The notes beneath the pieces are model-generated. The model had not been told where the DNA came from and made no database searches. It saw only the letters and a list, made by a program, of their open reading frames with translations. Both the position numbers and the translations under genes were made by a program. From Muraenolepis orangiensis (lineage: Eukaryota; Chordata; Actinopteri; Gadiformes; Muraenolepididae), in NCBI GenBank assembly GCA_027704905.1, contig CM051020.1, positions 1,243,419-1,307,418 of the forward strand: a DNA stretch of 64,000 nt, in the 5' to 3' direction. This document shows positions 23,771-32,500 of this stretch, piece by piece (positions within the stretch are counted from its first letter, which is position 1; each line of letters opens with the position of its first letter).

Positions 23771-24403
23771 TTCCGCAATTCATGTTACCGTGGTTCTGCT
23801 TATTTGGGAAAATATTATCATCCTTAAATTATTTTAAAGACTGCTATTTATAATATGTATAAAGTTGTAATCAATCAATCATTCCACCTACAAAGAAAGC
23901 AAATGGAGATGGCATGGATTCCTCCTTGGGGGGGGGCAAGTGTAACGGAATTACAGAAAGACGGTCAAATCAAACCCAAACAAATTAAGGAAATGAGGCA
24001 ACAGAGCAAAAAGGTTCCCCTCCCCACTGTGTGAGAACCTTTCTCTCTCAACACGCTCAACACCAGGTTTGAATCAGAGTCTTAAAGACTGTAGGCTTAA
24101 ACCTACATGCCCACTTAAGGCTAAATTACTCTTTAAATAGTGCAAGTTCTGAAAACTGTAATTTGCGTGTGTGTGTGTGTGTGTGTGCATGTGTCCAGTA
24201 TACACAATGTTGATTGAAATCCTTACGTGGACATAGGTAATACAGTTAAAGTTAGGACATAGAAAATACAGTAGGGTTATAACATAGAGTAAGGAATAGG
24301 ACATGTGAAATACAGTTTAGGTTACGACATACAGTTAGGGTTATGACATGAGGGTAAGGAAAATAACTGATACACACACACACACACACACGATACAAGA
24401 TAC

Positions 24404-24761
24404 AAGATATTTATTTGCCATTTGTAACAAGTACATAGAAACGCTTCCTCCCCATTCCCTCCCACAGTATACATCTTAAAAACAACACCATACAAATATA
24501 AATGATATATACAATAAAATAAAATAAAAAAAGAGCAGCAAAGTGACATGAATGATATGTACATGTTTTTTTTGTTTTTTTGACATGTAATGATAGAGTA
24601 ATGTTAATGACATGTTATGATAGTGTAATGTTAATGACATGTTATGATAGTGTAATGTTAATGACATGTTATGATAGTGTAATGTTAATGACATGTTATG
24701 ATAGTGTAATGTTAATGACATGTTATGATAGTGTAATGTTAATGACATGTTATGATAGTGT
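24404..24761 (-). mobile_element. LINE 3' UTR fragment with 27-bp minisatellite (24585-24760), interrupted by gypsy B
   Basis: Same family as 21716-22380, with six units of the 27-bp repeat. It is cut at 24761 by the gypsy element. The sequence after the gypsy element (29209-29330, GCATCTAACCAGAGTG) resembles the reverse complement of 55395-55450, another LINE 3' UTR, so both flanks may belong to one LINE remnant. Confidence 0.7.
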
Positions 24762-25011
24762 TGTAGGAACTCGTGGAATACAACGACACAGTTTCTCTGG
24801 TTGACAACACAAATCCGTGTGTCATTTATTGCATCTCATCTCCTCATGTTGAGCTGCACTCCTCAGCTACAACTCCAAACATGAATCAATTACACACCCA
24901 AAATGGCTGCCATCTTTAAGCCCAACCCCAAACACCTGCTTAAAGGGACCATGCCCCATTACCCCTAACACACCCTTTGCCTGGTGAATTACGTTCCTTG
25001 CATCCCCTACA
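24762..25011 (-). repeat. 3' LTR of gypsy B
   Basis: 250 bp, beginning TGTAGGAACTCGTGGAATAC and ending CATCCCCTACA on the plus strand. It appears the same as 28959-29208 at every base I compared. Confidence 0.95.
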
Positions 25012-25027
25012 TGCCTCCCCCCAGAAT

Positions 25028-28000
25028 TCACCCTAATAACAATTTACGCGGAGGGCGGAGTGCTCTGCCATAACGGCTCCGCCTGACCAACGTGGTGGGC
25101 AGCACCGCCGTAGGGAACGTCTCAGGGGCTCTACGGTCAAGTGGGTGCTGGAAGGGTGGCGAGGGGGTCCCCAGGGCCTTACCCGGGATCTGGGGCAAGG
25201 TAGGGGGCCGTCCCCGTCGTGGGGGCTGGGCTAGCTCCACCGGCTTGCTCAAGTCCATGTGAGCTGGTTTCAGGCGATCTATAGAAACATGTTCTAGTTT
25301 CCCGGCCATGTCCACAACAAAGTACTTGTCTCCCGCCTCCTGGACCCGGAATGGACCGTCGTAGGGAGGCCGCAAAGGGTCCCGGTGGGCGTCGTGCCGG
25401 ATGAACACGTATTCCGCTGACCGCAGACTCGTAGGGACGTGCGACCGAGGGAGGCCATGCTGTGAAGTGGGGACTGGTGCAAAGGCCCTAGCCTTATCCA
25501 GCAGAGCCGTCCGTTGCTGGGCGGCCGACCAGGGGGCTGTAACGGAAGGGATGAAATCCCCTGGGACCCGCAGCGGCTGACCGTAAACCAGCTCAGCAGA
25601 TGAGGATTGGAGGTCTTCCTTGGGGGCCGTCCTGAGACCCAGCATGACCCACGGGAGTCTGTCGATCCAGTTGCTGTCCGTAAGGCTGGCCCGCAGCGCC
25701 GCTTTCATTGACCGATGAAAACGCTCGCATAATCCATTGGCCTGTGGATGGTATGACGTGGTCCGGTGTAGCTTCATGCCCAGGCTCTGGGCGACCGTGT
25801 TCCAGAGCTCTGACGTGAACTGTGGGCCCCGGTCCGAAGATAGATCGGCCGGAGTACCAAACCGGGCAACCCAGGTTCCAATGAAGGCCCTGGCCACCTC
25901 GGCGGCTGTCGTAGCTGACAGTGGAACGGCCTCCGGCCAACGGGTGGTCCTGTCTACCATGGTCAAGAGATAACTAAAACCTTGCGAGGGGGGCAGCGGA
26001 CCCACTATATCTATGTTCACATGATCGAACCTCCTTTCCGGAACCAGGAACTGCTCCAGGGGGGCCTTGGTGTGGCGATGCACTTTAGCGCGCTGGCACT
26101 CCACACAGGCGTTGGCCCAGTCTCTCACGTCTTTTTTAAGCCCGGGCCAGACAAACTTGGCAGATACTAGCCTCTGCGTTGGTCTCCTACCCGGGTGGGA
26201 GAGGCCGTGGACGGCTTCAAAAATCCGTCGCCTCCACCCCGTGGGAACGATGGGGCGTGGCTGCCCCGTAGAGACATCACACAGGAGCGTGACGCCAGCA
26301 CCGTCGAAAGCCACGTCCTCCAACTGCAGGCTTGAGGTCGCTGGCCTCCCGTCTCGCCCCTCAGTGTCGGCAGCCTGGTCTGCCGCCATCCCGGCGTAAT
26401 CCAGTCCCAAGTGGACTGCCCCTGCTATGGCCCGGGAGAGGCAGTCTGCGACGAGGTTGTCTTTACCTGCCACATGCTGCACGTCAGTGGTGAACTCCGA
26501 GACGTATGCGAGTTGTCGCTGTTGACGGGCGGACCACGGCTCAGACACCTTGGCCATAGCGAATGTTAGCGGCTTGTGATCCACGAATGCCGTGAACTGG
26601 CGGCCCTCCAGTAGAAAACGGAAATGCCGGATGGCAAGGTAGAGGCCGAGGAGCTCCCGGTCGAAGGTGCTATACCTCCGTTCGCTGGGGCGTAACTGGC
26701 GGCTGAAAAAAGCGAGCGGCTGCCATGCCCCGCTTACCCACTGCTCAAACACTGCGCCAATGGCAAAGTCTGAGGCATCTGTGGTGATGGCGATCGGGGC
26801 TTTGAGAGCCGGGTGTGCCAGCATGGTCGCGTTAGCTAGGGCCGTCTTGGCGTCCCGGAAGGCTTGGTCTCTCTCCGCCGACCAGTCCACAGCCTGCTTT
26901 GGCGTCTTACCCTTCAGTGCCTCATACAAGGGCCGCATTATCCGAGCCGCCTGAGGGATAAAGCGGTGATAGAAGTTCACCATGCCGAGGAACTCCTGCA
27001 GGGACTTAACCGTGGGTGGCCGTGGAAAATTTGTCACTGCTTCCACCTTCACCGGAAGGGGGACCGCTCCCTCCCTGGTGACTCGGTGTCCCAGGAAGTC
27101 AATGGTCGACCGTCCAAATTGGCATTTGGCCGGGTTGATAATTAGTCCGTGCTGATGTAGCCGCTCAAACAGCCTCCGGAGGTGGGACATATGCTCCGCC
27201 TTAGAGGTGCTGGCTATGAGGATATCGTCCAAGTACACGAAAATGAAATCCAGGTCGCGTAGCACCGAGTCCATAAGGCGCTGAAATGTCTGCGCCGCGT
27301 TTTTGAGGCCGAACGGCATGCGCAGAAACTCAAACAGTCCGAATGGAGTTATCACCGCTGTTTTGGGGATGTCCCGCGGGTGGACGGGCACCTGATGATA
27401 CCCACGCACCAGGTCTACCTTGGAAAACATCACCTTCCTTGAAAGGCGGGCCGAAAAGTCCTGAATGTATGGGACTGGGTACCGGTCAGGCGTCGTGGCG
27501 TCATTGAGCCGGCGGTAATCCCCACACGGACGCATCCCCCCTCCCGGCTTGGGCACAATGTGGAGGGGGGAAGCCCATGGGCTGTCGGAGCGGCGAATAA
27601 TGCCCAGGCGCTCCATGTTCTCAAACTCTGCCTTGGCAATGCTGAGCTTGGCCGGGTCGAGGCGCCGAGCCCGGGCATAGACCGGGGGGCCAGTCGTGGC
27701 GATATGGTGCTCCACTCCATGCTTGTCGGTGGCTACTGAGAAGGTGGGCCGCGTAAGCCCCGGGAACTCGGCGAGCAGCTGCTGGAACTCGTCTGTGGAG
27801 GAGAGCATGCTAGAGAGTCTGATAGCGTCTGCCCCTCCGAGAGAACCCGCGTACGAACAGAAAGTAGCGGCATCAATCAAGCGGCGATTTTTCACATCCA
27901 CTAACAGTCCATAGGCGCACAAAAAATCCGCCCCGAGAAGGGGGACAGAAACATTAGCGGTGACAAAGTCCCAGCCAAACAGTTGGCCACTAAAACGCAG

Positions 28001-28399
28001 TCCCACATACCTGGTGCCGTATGTGCGGATGGGGCTTCCGTTGGCGGCCTCCAAAGGGGGACCGTGTCCCCCGGTGATGATGTCCACTCGAGAAGCGGGC
28101 AAGACGCTCCTCTGCGCGCCCGTGTCGCACATGAACCGTCGCCCGGAGATGGTGTCCTGGACGAACAGCAGCCTGCCTTCTCGACCGACGCTCATGGCCA
28201 CTAGCGAGCGCCGGCCCTGGCGTTTCCCGCCCCATGGAAACTGCACGGTGGTTGGCACTGCTTGGCCCTGGATCCAAATCTCGCATGGAAGTAACACAGC
28301 CCTGCGTCCTGCTGCCTGCGAGGAGCTGTCGCGGCGGCGGCGACCATCATGTCTCCTGGCGGTGGCGAAAAGGATTGGGCCGAAAAAACGCTGCAGCAC
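25028..28399 (-). CDS. gypsy B Pol polyprotein (1123 codons, intact)
   Basis: Order of domains: aspartic protease (FMCDTGAQRSVLPASRVD, about residues 90-108), reverse transcriptase (MRPCGDYRRLND; FSKVDLVRGYHQVPV; MPFGLKNAAQTFQRLMD; catalytic FVYLDDILIAS), RNase H (ITTDASDFAIGAV; FVDHKPLTFA), integrase zinc finger (H-x-LSHPG...CVECQ) and DDE core (VNIDIVGPLPP; LSSDRGPQFTS; SYHPQANGLCERFHRS). No stop interrupts it. The first codons overlap gag by about 50 bases in a different frame, so expression would need frameshifting or the start Met is not used. With identical LTRs this looks like a potentially mobile copy. The C-terminal PRRGRPP tract is basic; no chromodomain is recognised. Confidence 0.93.
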   Translation of the reverse strand: MLQRFFGPILFATARRHDGRRRRDSSSQAAGRRAVLLPCEIWIQGQAVPTTVQFPWGGKRQGRRSLVAMSVGREGRLLFVQDTISGRRFMCDTGAQRSVLPASRVDIITGGHGPPLEAANGSPIRTYGTRYVGLRFSGQLFGWDFVTANVSVPLLGADFLCAYGLLVDVKNRRLIDAATFCSYAGSLGGADAIRLSSMLSSTDEFQQLLAEFPGLTRPTFSVATDKHGVEHHIATTGPPVYARARRLDPAKLSIAKAEFENMERLGIIRRSDSPWASPLHIVPKPGGGMRPCGDYRRLNDATTPDRYPVPYIQDFSARLSRKVMFSKVDLVRGYHQVPVHPRDIPKTAVITPFGLFEFLRMPFGLKNAAQTFQRLMDSVLRDLDFIFVYLDDILIASTSKAEHMSHLRRLFERLHQHGLIINPAKCQFGRSTIDFLGHRVTREGAVPLPVKVEAVTNFPRPPTVKSLQEFLGMVNFYHRFIPQAARIMRPLYEALKGKTPKQAVDWSAERDQAFRDAKTALANATMLAHPALKAPIAITTDASDFAIGAVFEQWVSGAWQPLAFFSRQLRPSERRYSTFDRELLGLYLAIRHFRFLLEGRQFTAFVDHKPLTFAMAKVSEPWSARQQRQLAYVSEFTTDVQHVAGKDNLVADCLSRAIAGAVHLGLDYAGMAADQAADTEGRDGRPATSSLQLEDVAFDGAGVTLLCDVSTGQPRPIVPTGWRRRIFEAVHGLSHPGRRPTQRLVSAKFVWPGLKKDVRDWANACVECQRAKVHRHTKAPLEQFLVPERRFDHVNIDIVGPLPPSQGFSYLLTMVDRTTRWPEAVPLSATTAAEVARAFIGTWVARFGTPADLSSDRGPQFTSELWNTVAQSLGMKLHRTTSYHPQANGLCERFHRSMKAALRASLTDSNWIDRLPWVMLGLRTAPKEDLQSSSAELVYGQPLRVPGDFIPSVTAPWSAAQQRTALLDKARAFAPVPTSQHGLPRSHVPTSLRSAEYVFIRHDAHRDPLRPPYDGPFRVQEAGDKYFVVDMAGKLEHVSIDRLKPAHMDLSKPVELAQPPRRGRPPTLPQIPGKALGTPSPPFQHPLDRRAPETFPTAVLPTTLVRRSRYGRALRPPRKLLLG

Positions 28400-28892
28400 C
28401 GGGCTGCTGAGCGGCCAGAAAAACTCTATCTGCCTCCTCGGCTAGCGCACGGCAATCATCTTTTATAGTGGTGTTGGCCAGAGCAGCGCGTACCGTAACA
28501 GGTAGCTGTCGCAGGAAGAGTTGGACGAACAGGAAATCGGGTTTGTGCTCCCCCAATAAATCCAGCATTCTATCCATCAGCTCAGAAGGTTTGCTGTCCC
28601 CGAGCCCTTGTAGAGAGAACAGCCGGCTGGCCCGCTCGGTATCGGAAAGTTCAAATGTCTTCAGCAGGTGAGCCTTGAGCGTATCGTACTTGTCCTGGTA
28701 CGGAGGGCGTTTGAGGAGGCTCACCACTCGGCTGGCTGTTGAATTTCCCAGGGCTGACACCACATAGTAGTATTTCGTGGTATCCGTGGTAATGTCCCGC
28801 AGCGCGAACTGCGCCTCTGTTTGAGCAAACCATGCCGAGGCTGATGATTCCCAGAACTCGGGTAGTTTCAACGAAACTGCGTTTGTAGTCAT
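28347..28892 (-). CDS. gypsy B Gag
   Basis: Capsid-like Gag of the element. Start placed at the Met of MTTNAVSLKLPEFW (28892). The longer frame from 28940 translates a poly-A/T run into Phe residues and is unlikely. Typical features: LPEFWESSASAWFAQTEAQF near the N-terminus, YDTLKAHLLKTFELSDTERA, and a major-homology-like LGDSKPSELMDRMLDL. No zinc knuckle is visible before the frame ends. It overlaps pol at 28347-28399. Confidence 0.88.
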   Translation of the reverse strand: MTTNAVSLKLPEFWESSASAWFAQTEAQFALRDITTDTTKYYYVVSALGNSTASRVVSLLKRPPYQDKYDTLKAHLLKTFELSDTERASRLFSLQGLGDSKPSELMDRMLDLLGEHKPDFLFVQLFLRQLPVTVRAALANTTIKDDCRALAEEADRVFLAAQQPGAAAFFRPNPFRHRQET

Positions 28893-28958
28893 GTTCCCAG
28901 CAAAAAAAAAAAAAAAAAAAAAAGTAGCGGAAGCGTCCACCTTACGTCAGGTCACCAA

Positions 28959-29208
28959 TGTAGGAACTCGTGGAATACAACGACACAGTTTCTCTGGTTG
29001 ACAACACAAATCCGTGTGTCATTTATTGCATCTCATCTCCTCATGTTGAGCTGCACTCCTCAGCTACAACTCCAAACATGAATCAATTACACACCCAAAA
29101 TGGCTGCCATCTTTAAGCCCAACCCCAAACACCTGCTTAAAGGGACCATGCCCCATTACCCCTAACACACCCTTTGCCTGGTGAATTACGTTCCTTGCAT
29201 CCCCTACA
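28959..29208 (-). repeat. 5' LTR of gypsy B
   Basis: Paired with 24762-25011. The interior side runs into the primer-binding-like site and a 20-base A run (28903-28922). Confidence 0.95.
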
Positions 29209-29555
29209 ATAGCATCTAACCAGAGTGTAAATGTTACATTAAAGTGCACGGTAATATATAATGTACAGAGGTTAAATAAGATGTAAGACAGTCTACTAGG
29301 TATAAAAACTGTATAAAATAATGTGTGGAGTCTGTTTAAGATATGTGCAGAATTTTAGGAATTGATATAGTATATGTAATTATATGTGTATATATTTATG
29401 AGAATTCATAAACAGGTAATGAGCAGGGGTATGCAGTTAAAAAAGATTATAAATCTTAAAAAAAGTTATAAAGATTTATATATATACACACACGTTAGGC
29501 ACAGTAAAAATGTAGAAATGTGCACATTATCATATAAACAATAAATATAATGTGA
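29209..29555. other. AT-rich spacer between gypsy B and the TRIM gene
   Basis: No gene. The left part resembles LINE 3' UTR. A TTCTAG splice-acceptor-like site at 29584-29589 just before the TRIM ATG suggests an untranslated exon further upstream, which I cannot locate. Confidence 0.5.
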
Positions 29556-29591
29556 TTGTTTTCTAACTTGATTCAACAATGTGTTCTAGGA

Positions 29592-32500
29592 ATGGCCTCT
29601 AATAAACCTTCCTGGTCTGAGGAGAACTGTTCCTGTTCCGTCTGTCTGGATGTGTTCAAGAGTCCAGTTTCCACACCATGTGGACACAACTTCTGTAGAG
29701 CCTGTATCACCATGTTCTGGGAGGACAAGGTCCAGTTCAAATGTCCTCTTTGCAACAAGCTGTTCCACACAAGACCTGATCTATGGGTCAATACCCTCTT
29801 ATCGGAGATGGTTGATCAGTTTAGACGGTCCGTACCGGTCAAAGAGCAGCCTTGCGTTGAACCAGGAGAAGTTCCCTGTGACGTCTGTACCGGGACCCAG
29901 CTGAAGGCTGTCAAGTCCTGCCTAGTGTGTCTTATGTCCTTCTGCCACTCCCACCTGGAGCCACATCAGAGAGTCGCAGGCCTGAAGAAACATAAGCTGG
30001 TCGAGCCTCAGGACCGTCTGGAAGACAGGATGTGTAAGAAACACAATTATCAACTTCTGGAGCTCTTCTGCCAGACTGAACAGGTGTGTGTGTGTCAGCT
30101 CTGTACAGAGACGGACCACAAGTCCCATCCTGTTGTACCTCTGAAGGAGGAATATGAGCTGAAGATGGCCCAGCTGGGGAAGATAGAGTCTGATGTTCAG
30201 CAGATGATCCAGGAGAGAAAAAGAAAGATTCAGGAGATCATAGACGCAGTGAAGCTCAGCAGAGCAGACGCAGACCGAGAGCTAGCCGACGGTGAGCAGG
30301 TCCTCGCCGCTCTGATGCGCTGCATTGAAAAGTGTCGGGACGATCTCAACCAAACGGTTCAAGAGAAACTGAAATCCATAGAGAGACAAGCTGAAGACCT
30401 CATCAAAGAGCTGGAGCGGGAAGTTAAAGATCTGACCAATAGGAGCTCAGAGGTGAAGCAACTCTCACACACTGAAGACCACCTCCACTTCCTCCAGAGC
30501 TTCAGATCCCTGAAGAATCCTCCAAACACCAGGGACTGGACCAGGGTGGAGGTCCCTCCTCCTCCATCATACGCAGGGACCTTGAGGAGATCCCTGGATC
30601 AGCTGAAGGAGACACTGGACATGGAGATGGAGAAGCTGTCTGACCTGGAACCAGCTGTAAAGAAGTGCATGGAGATGGAGAAGCTGCCTGACCTGAGGTC
30701 GACTCTAAAGAAGTGTAAGTGTCTGTTTAGTTTGAGTCATCACAACAACACACTAACTCTTCAGATGGAAAGTCCATCCACACAGCAGGAGGTGACGTCC
30801 TACTGGTAATAAACATGATGGTGGATCATGTATGTTATCAATATATCAATATATTGATAACATACATCAGGGGTGGCCAACCAGTCAGAGGTTAAGAGCC
30901 AAACATGTTTCTATGTTACTGTAAAAAGAGCCACATCATACACACAGTCACAGATGGCCCCCCCCTCTCCTTCTCTCTTCTGTTCTCAGCCTTTCTCTGT
31001 GCTCCCTCACTCTCTTCCTCCCCTCTCTCTCTCACACAGACTAAATGAACATCTAGAACTTTACACACACACTCAAGATCCTCCCTCCCAAAGACACACA
31101 CACCCTCACACAGACAGACACACATAGCTCTGCTCTGACATATTTATTGTAAATGTCACACACCATAATATTGACAGAAATTGAATTAAACCTCTCCTAC
31201 TAGTATTCAGAGGACAGTTATTATCAACAATGAACATTGTGTGCACTCTCACACAAACTCTCAGTAAACAAAATGTGAACAAGTTTTTTATCTTCCTATG
31301 CATGTTGCTTCTTTAAATGAAATGAGTGGGACTTCTGACATTCCTTGCCTTGAACAATCCTCCACCTTGTTTCAGTTTTTGGTTTTCTGGAAACAAGATT
31401 TCAACCACGTAACTGAGGCATGTTTTAACAAACTCCCCTTCATTGTAGGGCTTTTTAGCTCGTGCTATGTTCCAAGCAACTTGATATGATGCAAGCGTTA
31501 CGGTCTCCGAGTGCTTCCTTATTTTTTGGAAAAACTGTGTCTGCTTTTCCGCCTGACTTTTCAAGGTGTTTAACTTCTGCTTGTGAAGTTCAACACCTTT
31601 AGTGAATTCCTGGTGGATGGAGTGAGCATGGAGTGAGGTGAAATGGCGCTGAAGATGTGAAGCCTTGAAATGGGCTAATGACGTCTGGCATAGAAGGCAA
31701 AATGGCTTGCAATTGCGTTCTATAAAAAATATGAACTCTCCCACTCTACTAAAAACGTCCTATGGTCGTCTTCATATTTTCGCTTAGCTGTGCATTTTTT
31801 CCCTGCCATTTTAGGTTAGAACTCAGATGGTCAACTCAGATAGTGCTTGATAGGGTTTTCCCCCCTCGAAGGTGATTGGTTCACTGCATCGCAGGCATTT
31901 TAGTGATTGGCTCTTGGGCCGCATCACAATTAGACGCGCTGTCATGCTCTCATACTGACACCACTCACACTAGTGATGGGAATTCCGGCTCTTTTGAGTG
32001 AGCTGGCTCATTTGGCTCGGCTCACCAAGAAGAGCCGGCTCTTTCGGCTCCCAAACGGCTCTTCTATTTGACCACATATACCTTTTATAATTCAATCAAA
32101 TTGAGCCCTATTTTGACTAATTATTTATATGTGTACACATATATCACTTAAATTATTCAATACATCCTTTGTACTGAAGTATTCAAAAGTAAAACAATTT
32201 TTATATAAATGATTCGCTGTGGCCAATTGTTTTCATTGCATTTCCAGACCCTTGTACCTCTGAGAGCACCCAATGAATGACCTGACCTGCTTGTAGAACC
32301 AGGCTACACACAGCAGATAGCAACACCTAGAACAACTTAAGCATAGACATTTAAAATAAGGACAGCTACTGTATTTTTGTATATTTGACATTTTAATTTA
32401 AACAAAAAGCCCTAACAAAACAGCAGGGCTCTATTTCAGTATAAAATATAGAACAAAAGACAGCAACAGCTGACATCAAATCTTAAAAAATATAAATGAT

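Larger units (their letters stand above)
20411..24761. repeat. Tandem sub-duplication within copy 1 (units about 20411-22300 and 22336-24761)
   Basis: The block CAGAAACCTTTATCCTCAAA at 20418 recurs as CAGAATCCTTTATCCTCTAA at 22344. Both units continue through AGCAAATAGCAGACAGAAAA, GTGAGAACCTTTCTCTCTCA, a GT run, and a 27-bp minisatellite. The second unit also contains an L2 fragment. Copy 2 has one unit in the window (61316-64000) and it carries the L2 fragment, so the two-unit state may continue beyond the edge. No gene is present. Confidence 0.85.
24762..29208 (-). mobile_element. Complete Ty3/gypsy retrotransposon B with identical LTRs
   Basis: A 4.45-kb element on the minus strand. It has two 250-bp LTRs (TG...CA), a TGG-starting primer-binding-like site one base inside the 5' LTR (28957 downward, TTGGTGACCTGACG), gag, a long open pol, and a polypurine tract (TGGGGGGAGGCA) next to the 3' LTR. 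By eye the LTRs are identical, so insertion is recent. The ends are not flanked by a clean 5-bp duplication: ATAG follows the right LTR, and ATAG plus TGT precedes the left LTR. There is no envelope gene. Confidence 0.96.

Noticed and set aside
30715..30809. Read-through of TRIM exon 1 to a stop at 30809 (417 codons)
   Set aside because: A good donor at 30714/30715 and an in-phase B30.2 exon at 34577 make splicing more likely. A short isoform without B30.2 remains possible but has no support from sequence alone.
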